From NCBI GenBank assembly GCA_963778895.1, contig CAVZVZ010000004.1:73095-137094 (forward strand): a stretch of DNA of 64,000 nt, in the 5' to 3' direction. Under the pieces are notes generated by a model, which searched no databases, was not told the DNA's origin, and saw only the letters and a program-made list of their open reading frames with translations. This document shows, piece by piece, positions 55,601 through 64,000 of this stretch (positions within the stretch are counted from its first letter, which is position 1; every line of letters starts with the position of its first letter). A program made the translations under genes and the position numbers. The stretch comes from CAVZVZ01 sp963778895 (GTDB taxonomy: Bacteria; Actinomycetota; Acidimicrobiia; Acidimicrobiales; Acidimicrobilacustridaceae).

Positions 55601-56434
55601 GCGGGAATCGCCTGCAACGCCGGCGTGAACCGGGCCTGCAACCGCACCAACCGGCTGCGCGAGGCGTACAGGGTCTCCGCCGCATCGCCCAGGTGATCCA
55701 GCTCGCGTTGTTCTTGACCGAACCCCTTCACGACGCGCACACCGGTGACGGCTTCGTCGACCACGCCCGCGACCTCGCCGGCCTTCTGCTGCGCGTCCCA
55801 CGTGGCCGGGAAGATCGAACCGCGCATCCGCATGGAGACGATGAGCAACGCCGGCAGGATCGCGACCATGACCAGCGTGAGCAGCGGCGACAGGAAGATC
55901 ATGACGATCAGCGACACGATCAGCATCACGAAGTTGCCGACGATGATCGGCAGGAAGGCCAGCAGTCCTTGGATGAGCGCGAGGTCCGAGGAGGACCGCG
56001 ACACGAGCTGGCCGGTCTGGAGATCGTCGTGGCCGGCAAAGTCCAGTCGTCTGCAGTCGCTCGAAGATGGCGACACGCAAGTCGTACTGCACATCGAGAC
56101 TGACCCGTCCGCCGACCCAACGACGTATGTAGGACGAGAGGAACGAGAACGCACCGGCGGCGAGGAGAATCAACAGGAACGGCCACACCGGCCGCGTCTG
56201 CGCCACGATGCCGTCGTCGATGACGGCCCGCTCGATCACGGGTACGAAGCCGGCGACTGCTTGGCCGGCGACCGCCATGCCGAACGCGATGATGACGTTG
56301 CGCTTGTGCGCCATCAGGAACGGCCACAATCGACGCAGCCAGCCTCCTGAGCCGGGCGGTGCCGGTTCCGGGATGGGACGGTCGGCGGCCGCGGCCGCCA
56401 ACGTGACGCTCGCGCTGCTGCGGGCAACGGTCAT
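52602..56434 (-). pseudogene. Fused double ABC exporter (TMD-NBD-TMD-NBD), frameshifted
   Basis: About 1,277 residues encoding two complete half-transporters in one frame. TMD1 (about 40-330) and NBD1: Walker A VGASGSGKST (about 400), signature LSGGQRQRIALARA (about 497), Walker B ILVLDDATSSVD (about 520). A linker of about 110 residues leads to TMD2 (about 700-980) and NBD2: Walker A VGETGAGKST (about 1065), signature LSSGQRQLIALARA, Walker B ILLLDEATSQLD. The catalytic Glu after Walker B is Asp in NBD1 and intact in NBD2, and the signature of NBD2 is LSSGQ, as in heterodimeric exporters with one degenerate site. A continuous frame spans NBD1 to TMD2 (53.4-55.3 kb), so the fusion itself is not an artefact. 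Indels near 52950, 53150, 53410, 55280 and 56050. Confidence 0.88.
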
Positions 56435-56891
56435 CGTGCGTGCAGTGCCCGACTCTTCACATGCGCGTGGAGCGCTTCACCGAGAGCTTCGAGCCCGACG
56501 ATCGCCGCGGCGCGCTGGGCGGGCTCGACCTGCCCGAGAATGTCGTCGAACTTGGCGGCCACTGCGGCTGCGCGCCTTCCAACGCGGCGCGGCCCGTCGA
56601 CGTTGCCTCCAACTCAACGCCGCGACGGTCGCCTTCGACCTCCGTACGTTCGACCCAACCGCGAGCGACGAGTCCATCGAGCACACCGGTGAGCGTCGGG
56701 CGGCTGACGTCGGACTGACTGGCCAGTCGACTCGCTCGCTCGGGCGCGCGGGCAATGAGCGAAAGGATCCGCAGCTGGGGCAGGGTCATCGGATCCGGGG
56801 CCATGTCCCCCAGCGACTTCTCGACTACTCGGCTGGCGATGGCCAGCGTGCGCGCCGCATCCGGTGGGACGGCAGGTTGTTTGGCGGCCAT
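56431..56891 (-). pseudogene. MarR-family regulator of the ABC exporter, one frameshift
   Basis: About 153 residues: DAARTLAIASRVVEKSLGDM, LPQLRILSLIARAPERASRL, helix-turn-helix ASQSDVSRPTLTGVLDGLVA and wing WVERTEVEGDRRGVELEATS. An indel near 56577 hides the family-like C-terminus (AAKFDDILGQVEPAQRAAAI, LEALGEALHAHV), whose TGA overlaps the exporter ATG (ATGA). TAGCCT lies 6 nt before the ATG and sits inside a 15-bp palindrome, so it is probably leaderless and autorepressed. It likely senses the exported compound. Confidence 0.85.
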
Positions 56892-56894
56892 ATC

Positions 56895-56909
56895 GTTAGG
56901 CTACCTAAC
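56895..56909. promoter_or_regulatory. MarR operator over its own -10
   Basis: GTTAGGCTACCTAAC is a perfect 6+3+6 inverted repeat. On the minus strand TAGCCT (56898-56903) inside it is the -10 for the leaderless MarR gene (start 56891). Bound MarR would block both itself and the coupled exporter. Confidence 0.8.
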
Positions 56910-56959
56910 AGCCCGAGCGACGCGTCGGTTGCTGTCGGCCAAAGGCCCTGGTCGGGGCC

Positions 56960-57784
56960 TCAGTACCGCCCGTACAGGAAATCGACCACAGGCTTGGCAT
57001 CGGGGAACGACGACGTGATGCCGGCGCTCACGTAGCCGGCGTCGGTGATCATCGTGATGCCGTTGACGTAGCGCGCCGCGTCACTACACAGGAACGCGAG
57101 CGGACCCGCCTGCTCATCGGGGGTACTCGGTTTGATCCCGGTGGCGTCCCGGAAGTCGGTCCCGAACCCCAACCACATCTCGGCGTTGGCCTGAGCGAGC
57201 GGCGTGTCGGTCGGCCCGGGCAGGATCGCGTTCAAGCGGATGCCGCGCTTGAGCATGTTGATCGACTCGCGTGCCACATAGCCGCACAACGCTTGTTTGC
57301 TGAACATGTAGTCGGCCTTGGCGTTGGCTTCGATCCATGCCGCACCACGGTCGAAGTCTGGTGTGTCGAGATAGTCGTTCACCTGCTCGAGGTTGGCTTC
57401 CCAACCGAGTCCGGCCGCCGACGAGATCATCCCGATCGCCGAACCACGTGGCATGAGATCGGCGGCCAACATCCGATCGATGAAATGACGGTGCCCGAGG
57501 AAGTTCACCTTCTCGATGCCGGGCGTGCCGTCGGCCACACCCGCGCACGAGAACAACGCGTGGATGGGCCCGCCGCACTCGTCGACGGCCGCGTCGATGC
57601 TCGCCTTGTCGGTGAGGTTGACGTGGATGGCCTTCACACCTGGCAGCGTGACCTCGGCGTAGTCCATGACCACGACCTCGGCCCCGAGGTCCTGCACCAA
57701 CTCGGCGGTGGCGGCGCCCATACCGGTGGCCCCACCGACCACCACGGCGCGCTTGCCGTCGAATCGGAACGCGTCAGCTTTCAT
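56960..57784 (-). CDS. Short-chain dehydrogenase/reductase
   Basis: A 274-residue SDR: FDGKRAVVVGGATGMGAATA (a GGxxGMG variant), ALFSCAGVADGTPGIEKVNF, then GSAIGMISSAAGLGWEANLE and, in place of the usual YxxxK spacing, ADYMFSKQALCGYVARESIN (Tyr-x-x-x-Lys kept), ending INAxLPGPTDTP-type and YVNGITMITDAGYVSAGITS. The extended loop resembles 3-alpha-hydroxysteroid dehydrogenases. The ATG has a GAGGAG site and lies 12 bp after the PhyH stop, so the two are one operon. It may oxidise the hydroxyl made by that dioxygenase. Confidence 0.87.
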   Translation of the reverse strand: MKADAFRFDGKRAVVVGGATGMGAATAELVQDLGAEVVVMDYAEVTLPGVKAIHVNLTDKASIDAAVDECGGPIHALFSCAGVADGTPGIEKVNFLGHRHFIDRMLAADLMPRGSAIGMISSAAGLGWEANLEQVNDYLDTPDFDRGAAWIEANAKADYMFSKQALCGYVARESINMLKRGIRLNAILPGPTDTPLAQANAEMWLGFGTDFRDATGIKPSTPDEQAGPLAFLCSDAARYVNGITMITDAGYVSAGITSSFPDAKPVVDFLYGRY

Positions 57785-57795
57785 CGTGATACTCC

Positions 57796-59002
57796 TCAGC
57801 CCGGAAGGGCGGGTCGTTGGGATACCCCTTCGGGCACCGATTCCATGATGCGATACAAGTTCTTCCGCGCGGCGGCTACTGCTTCGGGGTCCGAGGGCGG
57901 AAGCCGAAAGCCGGTGTACACCACTCGCCGCTCCCGGTCGACAGGAGGCTGGGACATGTGCTTGGTACACGACAGGTGCACGGTGACGTCGCCGGTCGCG
58001 GTGGGCAGGTCGATTTCGGGAAGTCCCGTCACTTTCCCCATGAACGTGGGCCAGACCAGTACACGGTGGGATCCGGCCACGACGCGCAACTGTCCCGATG
58101 TCGCGTCGGCACCCGTGACCGAGAGACCGACGGTCATCGAGCAACAGTCGTAGCTGTGACGACCCAAACTGCAGTCCTTGTGCCATGGGACGTCGGAGAT
58201 TCCCTCTACCACGCCTACGGGCTTGATCAGCGCTTGCGCATAGTCGGCAAAGCAATGATCGTCACCCGGGATCGCTCCGATGGCCACAAAGCGTTCGTCG
58301 TCGAGCAGAGCGCGGGTCGCGTCGGAACAAGTTTCGAAGCCTTGCATGCGGACGAGTCGCTGCGTGCCTTCGGCCGTGGTCGCCCACCAGGACCGCCCGT
58401 CGTCCGGCGCGTACTCCGGTGACAGCCGATCCATGTCGCGACTGACGGCGTCCATCTCGCCCTCGGTGAACACTCCTTCGAGATGCAGGAACCCGGCCTC
58501 CTCGAGGAAGTGCCGCATCTCGGCAGGGTCGTCATGCGACCGGAAGGAGCGCGAGAGATCGAGCGGGCGTCCGTCCGCGGCAGTGAAGGCCACACCGGGC
58601 GGCGTGTGGATCGGTAGCCCGTCGAGCGCGCTACGCAGTACGAGCCACCAATCGAGAAGATCCTCGAGGCGACCCGCGGTCTGGTCGAGCGTTCCGTGCG
58701 TGAAGAAACCCATGAAGGTGGTCTGATCGGAGGCAAGGTCGGCAAGCTGGTCCGGCGTGAGCCGCACGCGTCGCGCCGGTTGCGGCTCGACCGGGCGCCA
58801 CGGTGACACCCCCGTTGGCACCGAGCTGCCAAGCGTCGTCCTCGATCTCGATCGTCAGCGGAGCGAGCTCGAGCCAGGCCAGCGCCGTCTGCATCGAGCC
58901 GGCATTGCGCTCGAGTGCCGCGGGAAGATCGGTCTCGAAGAAGCCGGTCGGGATCGGCCGGACGTGGCTCGCTGCCATCAATGCGAAATCGCAGATCGAC
59001 AC
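57796..59002 (-). pseudogene. Phytanoyl-CoA dioxygenase (PhyH)-type protein with extended N-terminus, one frameshift
   Basis: About 402 residues. An N-terminal segment (RPIPTGFFETDLPAALERNA, AWLELAPLTIEIEDDAWQLG) is joined across an indel near 58803 to PARRVRLTPDQLADLASDQT. The 2-oxoglutarate/Fe(II) dioxygenase domain follows, with HFLEEAGFLHLEGVFTEGEM, Fe ligands likely in VPWHKDCSLGRHSYDCC (His-x-Asp) and a late VTVHLSCTKHMSQPP (His), and the oxoglutarate Arg in RRVVYTGFRLP. It hydroxylates an unknown substrate. GTG start at 59002 is tentative; ATG 58978 is an alternative. An SDR gene follows closely. Confidence 0.8.
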
Positions 59003-59154
59003 TCACGACTTTCCCCCTCGGATCCCTTCGATCCCACCCAAGGTAGCCCGGGTCCACCGGCCGCGACCCGATGAGACCGAGACGAGACCGTCGCACGTCA
59101 TGGTGGTCGTGGGGCCTCGGACGAGGCCGCCGTTGCTCAGAAACGGAGAGCTCG

Positions 59155-61209
59155 ATGTGTGGTCGGAGATCTTTGCCGTTGGTCGTCATCGCGCTCGCGG
59201 CGGCGATCTCCCTCGTGTCCACCGGCTGCCAGTGGAGCATGGTGCGCTTTGGCGCGGCAGGCACGGGCTTCAACGCCTCGGAGACCACCATCGGTCCCGC
59301 CAATGTCCGTCTCCTCCGGGAGCGGTGGGTGGAGCCCGCCAGCTCGGCCCCCGTCCTGGCCGACGGCCGGCTGTTCGCGCTGTCGGCGAGCGGTGTCGAG
59401 GCCTACGACGCGATCACCGGGGTCAGGCATCTGGTTCGCTCCACACCCGCCTTATCTACAGAGCTACGGCTCACCAGCTGTCGCGAACGGGCGGGTGTTC
59501 GCGACCGACACGGGCAGCCAGAGCCTGCTCGCGTTCGAAGCCGCCACCGGCGCGACGCTGTGGACGACGTCGATCTTCGTAGCGGGCAGTCTTCTCTCGT
59601 CACCAGTGGTTGCCGGTGGAGTGGTGTACGTCGCATCGACGGGGGGCCTGCTCTTCGCCGTCGACGTGGCTGATGGCCACATTCACTGGACAGCAACTAT
59701 TCCGAAGACCTTCGACCTGACCGTGCCGGCGATCGCCGGTGGGGCGGTGTACGTGTCGGCTCGGCAGAACGACGACACAGGGGTGGTCGAAGCCTTCGAT
59801 GCGACCACCGGGACACCACGATGGTCGGCGAACGCAGGATCAGGCGGCATTTCGCCTCCGGCGGTCGATCAAGGCGCCGTGTACGTCGCCGGGGCCGATG
59901 CGTTCTACGCGATCGATGCCACGACGGGTGCATCGCTCTGGAGCACCATCGGTTGCTCGGGACCCAACCCCTCCGCGCCCGCAGTGGCGAACGCTGTTGT
60001 CTACGCCGATTGCCATGGCCTGACCGCGCTCGATGCAGCGACCGGGGCAACTCATTGGTCGAGCCCCATCGGTGTCACCGACGCCCCGGCCGTGGCCAAT
60101 GGGCTTGTCTACGTCGGCGGCTCGGACCTTCGGGCCGTGGACGCCGCAACGGGCGCGCTCGCGTGGAGCGACAATGGCTACTCCGGTGACCCCATTGTGG
60201 ATTCGGGCTACGTGTACGCATGGCGAGACGGTGGTCAGATCCACGCCTACGCGAGTCCCGTCGACGGGGCCGCGCTCACGATCTCACCATCGTTGCCCGA
60301 CTTCGATACGGCGATGGCCGGCACCGTCAGCGAGCCGTTGTCGATGACCATCACCAACGTCGGTACGGCCCCGACCACTGCTCTCGGCGTCACGCGGACC
60401 ATGTCCCAATTCGTGGTGCGCTCGGACACATGCGCCGACCAGGAGCTGCCGCCCGGCGCGTCCTGCACGATCACGGCGTCCTTCGGCCCCACCTTGCCCG
60501 GCCCGCAGAACGCGGCGCTGGTCGTGCGAGCGACCACGGGCGGATCGGTTCAGGCAGTGCTCCACGGTCTCGGCAACGCGTTGCAGGTCCAGGACACGTC
60601 GAAACATGGGTTCGGCATGGTCACGATCGGTGACACCGCCACGGTGATCTTCGCGGCGCGAAATGTCAGCCAGGGCGCGATCACCCCCGTGCGTGCCTGG
60701 ATCGCCAACGACAGTCCCTGGTTCAGCATCACCTCCGATGGCTGCACTGGCACCACACTTGCCTCTGGCCAGACCTGCTTCGTAGCCGTCACATTCAGAC
60801 CGACGGCTCAGGGCTTCGCCTTGGCGACTTTGTCCGTTTCGGGCAAGCCGGGGTCCTCGTGTACACCGACATCACGGGCAACGGTTCGGCTCTTCGGTTC
60901 TCGCGGTCGAGCAAGGACTTCGGGACGGTTCCCGTCGGCGGGCACGCGAACCAGTCGTTCAAGGTGACCAACGTCGGCACCCTGGCTGTGCCGTTCCTCG
61001 TGGAAACGAGTCCACCAGGTGCACCATTTCAGATCGCCTCGGACACCTGTACAACCGCTTCGTTGGCACCCCAGCAGTCATGCCGAGTGGTGATCCGATT
61101 CGCCCCAGCCGAACCCGGCGCCTTCGAGTCCCACATGGGGCTCGCGTTCGGTACGCCCTTTGGCATGATCCTCAGCGGTGAGGTGTGGTTCTCCGGCACC
61201 GGCGTCTGA
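59155..61209 (+). pseudogene. PQQ-like beta-propeller lipoprotein with C-terminal HYDIN/ASH-type domains, frameshifted
   Basis: About 685 residues. Lipobox VIALAAAISLVSTGC, then about eight propeller blades of the PQQ_2 type: GVVYVASTGGLLFAVDVADG then HIHWTATI, AVYVAGADAFYAIDATTGAS then LWSTIGC, LVYVGGSDLRAVDAATGALA. From about residue 375, two or three Ig-like choice-of-anchor modules follow (MTITNVGTAPTTALGV, LPPGASCTITASFGP, LASGQTCFVAVTFRPTAQGF, SLAPQQSCRVVIRFAPAEPG). Indels near 59455 and 60858. Start ATG 59155 follows CGGAGAG. It is probably a surface scaffold or binding protein rather than an enzyme. Convergent with the SARP gene. Confidence 0.83.
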
Positions 61210-61212
61210 GCG

Positions 61213-63237
61213 TCAGCGACGACGCCCAACCGATACGTCGGTCAGCTGGGTTTTGGTTCGTTTCATCCACTCCGTCGCGCCCGCTGAGGCGTGGACGTCG
61301 AGGGCGGCGTTCAAGTGTCCGTGAGCCAGCTCACGATCGCCGAACGTGGATGCCATGACCCCGAGATGGTGTTCGACCGAGCCGAGATACACGCCGCCGG
61401 GGTTCATCACCGAAAGATTCCGGAACGGCAAGCCGATCTCGTACAGAGTCGTCGCAACCGAGTGCGAGCCGACGAGCTGCGCGGCTTCGGACACGGAACA
61501 CAACATCGACAGCCAGAGCAGATCGCGCGGCAGGTCGGCGAGGACCCCGGCTTCGAGCGAACCAAGCACCCGGCGCCCCTCGACGGGTGTGGCACAACTC
61601 CGCGCCACTCCTGCGACGAGCATCGCTTCGCCACTCGTCACCGGGAAGGGCGCGAGCGCGAAACCCGACAGGTCGGAGGGCTCTCCTTCCAGTGATGCGA
61701 TCAACGCCATCGCGCCCTGGTGTCCCAGCATCGCCGCCGCAGGATCGACCAATACCCGCTGCCCCGCATCGCGTACGGCGACCAAGCCCGCGCGAGCGGC
61801 CGGCCAATCGCCGCGCCGCGACGCGTCGAGCACGTCTCCCTGCGCCGCGACCTGCAGGGCGTAGGGATGATCCGCTCGGCGCGGGTCGAGCCGAAGCGAG
61901 GCCAGCGTGGCGACGGCCTGGTCCACCTCACCTCGCGTCACCGCGATGCCGGCTCGCGCCCACTGAGCCGTGATCGACCACGACACGGGTCCGTCGTCCG
62001 CGAGGGTGACGAGCTCGTCCACCCACAGCTGTCTCTGCTCGAGCAGTCCCGGATCCTGCGCCACGATGAGACTGGCTTCGAGGGCCACCGCCAATGCGCG
62101 AGGGTCGTTGACCAATCGCGCCAGTCTGCGTGCCTCGTTGGCACTGGCTGCGGTGACGTCGGGCGTGGCGTGGTAGCTCCGCACCACGGCGAGGCGAGCC
62201 AGCGCCTCCGCACGCAACGGTGAGTAACTCGGCGGGACGAGGCGGGTCGCCTCTTCGAGGAGCTGGGCGTGAGGAGCGAGCGGATCGAGACCCGAGTTCC
62301 AGCCCTCGCCCGAGGCGCCGATCGCGCACCGTAGGAATCGACCGTTGTCGTCGGCTTCGCGAGCCAGCGCCGCGCCCTCCGAGAAGGCCTCGAGCGCGCG
62401 ACTCGGCTCGCCGGCACGCAGGTGGGCCTCACCCCGTTCGATCGCACGCTCGATGGCTGCTGCGGAAGACGCGGGGGCACTCGACTCGCTGCCGCGAACC
62501 ACTCCTCCATGGTCGAGCGACGGATCGTGGGCGAGGATCGCCCGTTCGAGTTGCTCCAACTCGATGCCGGGTTCGATTCCGAGTTGGTCGCGGAGCAGGA
62601 CCCGCGCCCGTTCGTACGCGCGCAGCGCCTCCGCCTGGCGACCGGTGCGGTACAGCGCAAGCATCAGCTGCGCCCATCGCCGCTCACGGAGGGGATCCTC
62701 GGAGACGAGCTGTTCCAGCTCGGCGATCGAGGCCGTCCCCGCGTCGAGCTCGGCTTCGGACCGACCCTCGAGCGCTACCTGACGAAGCTCCTCCAGTCGC
62801 AGCCGGGCGCGCACCGCCGGCGGCCACTCGTCGAGCTCGTCGTACGGGCGCCCGCGCCAGAGCGCCAGGGCGGCCCGGAGCCCGGCGGCCCGCTCCTCCG
62901 CGCTGCCGGACGTCGGCTCGACGCACCTCGCGACCGCCCGTTCGAACGACGCCGCGTCCAGGATCAGGTCGGCGCTCGACAAGCGATAGCCCCCGCTCGA
63001 CGTCTGGATCGCGTCGACACCGACGAGCTTGCGAAGCCGCATCACGTACGTCTTCAGCGCGCTGGCATGGCTTGCATCGTCACCAGGCCAGAGAGCATCG
63101 GCCAGCTCGTGAAGGGAGACCGTCTCGTCGAGATGCAGGGCCAGGGCCGCCAACAACGCCCGTTCGCGGCGTCGTGTCAGCGTCGCGTCGGATGGGACTC
63201 CCGACAGCTCCAGAGGCCCGAGCACACGCAGTTCCAC
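61213..63237 (-). CDS. SARP/AfsR-type regulator with BTAD and TPR domains, no NTPase
   Basis: A 674-residue regulator. N-terminal OmpR-like winged helix (ELRVLGPLELSGVPSDATLT, RRERALLAALALHLDETVSL, LKTYVMRLRKLVG), then bacterial transcriptional activation domain (residues 95-245: LWRGRPYDELDEWPPAVRAR, LVSEDPLRERRWAQLMLALY and YERARVLLRDQLGIEPG). The C-terminal 400 residues are helical repeats (EALARLAVVRSYHATPDVTA, GHLNAALDVHASAGATEWMK). No Walker A motif is seen, unlike AfsR. TACTCT lies exactly 6 nt before the GTG, so it is leaderless. It may control the adjacent secreted proteins. Confidence 0.88.
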   Translation of the reverse strand: MELRVLGPLELSGVPSDATLTRRRERALLAALALHLDETVSLHELADALWPGDDASHASALKTYVMRLRKLVGVDAIQTSSGGYRLSSADLILDAASFERAVARCVEPTSGSAEERAAGLRAALALWRGRPYDELDEWPPAVRARLRLEELRQVALEGRSEAELDAGTASIAELEQLVSEDPLRERRWAQLMLALYRTGRQAEALRAYERARVLLRDQLGIEPGIELEQLERAILAHDPSLDHGGVVRGSESSAPASSAAAIERAIERGEAHLRAGEPSRALEAFSEGAALAREADDNGRFLRCAIGASGEGWNSGLDPLAPHAQLLEEATRLVPPSYSPLRAEALARLAVVRSYHATPDVTAASANEARRLARLVNDPRALAVALEASLIVAQDPGLLEQRQLWVDELVTLADDGPVSWSITAQWARAGIAVTRGEVDQAVATLASLRLDPRRADHPYALQVAAQGDVLDASRRGDWPAARAGLVAVRDAGQRVLVDPAAAMLGHQGAMALIASLEGEPSDLSGFALAPFPVTSGEAMLVAGVARSCATPVEGRRVLGSLEAGVLADLPRDLLWLSMLCSVSEAAQLVGSHSVATTLYEIGLPFRNLSVMNPGGVYLGSVEHHLGVMASTFGDRELAHGHLNAALDVHASAGATEWMKRTKTQLTDVSVGRRR

Positions 63238-63365
63238 CCGCGAAGAGTAGCGGCGCCCTCTCCCAGCCGAAGTGGCGGTCGGGGCCCCTCGCGACCGGAC
63301 CGCGACCGAAGTGCGACCGGGGATGGATCACCATCCGCTGACCGTGTCCACCTTCGGAGGTACCC

Positions 63366-63908
63366 ATGGGCAAAAGCACCGTGCGGATGACTGTCCTCGT
63401 GCTCCTGATCGTCGTGGGGATCGGTTCGTGCGCGGCCGATCGAACGGACACCGCCACGTCGGCTCCGACCGCCCCGGACACCGTGGCCGACGACACCGTG
63501 CACATCGTCTCGAACAGCGCCGGACCGCCACTCGCACTGGGATCCCCCATCTGTGACCCCGGCGGCCGATGCGTGTACTCGTTCACGGAGACGGCGACCG
63601 TGCACGGCGACCGAGAGGGCACGACCTACGGGGCGGGAGGCGCATCCCCCGACGAGACCCTGCAGCACTACTCGGTCTCGAAGACGGAACTCTTCGTCGG
63701 CACGGTCAAGGGCTGCGGAACAGGCGCCTATCTCAGCTACATCACCGAGAGCGCCACCGCCACTGATGGCACGGGTGTCGGTGACGTCGTGGTCGGCTCG
63801 GGCACAGGCGACCTGGTGAACATCAGCGGTCACGGAAGTGGCACCGGCCTCGTCAGTCCCGACGGCATCACCTCGACGTACGAGTCCGATCTTCGCTGCG
63901 GGCACTGA
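63366..63908 (+). CDS. Small secreted lipoprotein, probable DUF3224-like allene-oxide-cyclase-type barrel
   Basis: A 180-residue protein. Lipobox VLLIVVGIGSC near residue 22, then a Thr/Ala-rich linker and a beta-rich domain: GRCVYSFTETATVHGDREGT, SPDETLQHYSVSKTELFVGT, AYLSYITESATATDGTGVGD and DLVNISGHGSGTGLVSPDG. This fits a small barrel resembling DUF3224 proteins, which I propose with moderate confidence. ATG follows GGAGGT (63356-63361). It is divergent from the SARP gene (128 bp apart) and could be its target. Confidence 0.75.
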   Translation: MGKSTVRMTVLVLLIVVGIGSCAADRTDTATSAPTAPDTVADDTVHIVSNSAGPPLALGSPICDPGGRCVYSFTETATVHGDREGTTYGAGGASPDETLQHYSVSKTELFVGTVKGCGTGAYLSYITESATATDGTGVGDVVVGSGTGDLVNISGHGSGTGLVSPDGITSTYESDLRCGH

Positions 63909-63978
63909 CCGTCTCGACCGTCGACAGGAAGCAGCGAAGGTCGCACCTCACGATCCGATCCCGTCCTACGCTGCGACG

Positions 63979-64000
63979 ATGCCCTCACTGCTCCTGGCGG
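63979..64000 (+). CDS. Start of a gene cut by the window edge
   Basis: ATG at 63979 with TACGCT exactly 6 nt upstream (63967-63972), the leaderless pattern of this window. Only seven codons (MPSLLLA) are present, so no product can be named. The hydrophobic start could begin a membrane or exported protein. Confidence 0.45.

Noticed and set aside
1..64000. Programmed ribosomal frameshifting as explanation for the many broken genes
   Set aside because: The breaks occur in unrelated families at unrelated positions, with no common slippery heptamer; indel errors explain them better.
1..64000. tRNA, rRNA, transposase, integrase or prophage genes
   Set aside because: No cloverleaf, rRNA signature, terminal inverted repeat pair with a transposase, or phage structural genes were seen on reading both strands.

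Overview
The window is a high-GC chromosomal segment with frequent GTG starts, F420-type LLM oxidoreductases, several cytochrome P450s, a SARP regulator and many compact divergent gene pairs. This suits a free-living Actinomycetota; a lineage near Acidimicrobiia is my inference from gene content, not something the sequence proves. I saw no rRNA, tRNA, CRISPR array, insertion sequence or phage module.

Layout. 1-4.8 kb: end of an SPFH protein, a ureidoglycolate lyase-like gene, a cupin, an RraA-type gene, a bifunctional aldolase/dehydrogenase and a MarR regulator. 4.9-9.6 kb: YceI, a soxR divergon driving an unrecognised protein, an alpha/beta hydrolase lipoprotein and an LLM enzyme. 9.6-16.2 kb: nitroreductase, ArsR/SRPBCC pair, GDT1-type transporter, PAS-GGDEF-EAL protein, MOSC protein and IclR regulator. 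16.3-25.2 kb: metY, secreted ScyD-like protein, DUF1697, TPR protein, winged-helix and MTHFR-like pair, VOC protein, second nitroreductase and a beta-helix lipoprotein. 25.3-33.6 kb: an oxidative catabolism block with three P450s, aldo/keto reductase, Baeyer-Villiger monooxygenase and pirin. 33.6-36.2 kb: a two-component system with an extra REC-only protein. 36.2-44 kb: nitronate monooxygenase, MarR, MFS exporter, mycothiol-type protein, methyltransferase, two acyl-CoA dehydrogenases and an enoyl-CoA hydratase. 44-49.2 kb: cyclic-nucleotide-binding protein, metallophosphoesterase, fourth P450, PEP mutase-like enzyme, SDR and LLM. 49.2-64 kb: RCC1-repeat lipoprotein, amine dehydrogenase-like gene, MarR plus a fused double ABC exporter, SDR plus PhyH-type dioxygenase, PQQ-propeller lipoprotein, SARP regulator and a small lipoprotein.

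Two global features stand out. First, a TANNNT hexamer lies exactly 6 or 7 nt before at least 20 start codons, so leaderless transcription appears to be the usual design for first genes of operons; genes inside operons use Shine-Dalgarno sites or ATGA/GTGA overlaps. Several of these -10 elements carry palindromic operators (ArsR, IclR, MarR, SoxR). Second, about half the genes carry one or more one-base indels that break an otherwise conserved reading frame, concentrated at 0-8 kb, 24.6-26.4 kb, 32-44.5 kb and 50-56 kb. Neighbouring stretches are clean. This looks like assembly error, so those genes are annotated as the continuous proteins they probably are, with the breaks noted.

The best candidates for something new are the SoxR-controlled protein at 6019-7151, the fused asymmetric ABC exporter with its MarR operator, the P450 at 32272 with a non-canonical I-helix beside a 52-nt near-perfect hairpin, and the structured leader before the GGDEF-EAL gene.
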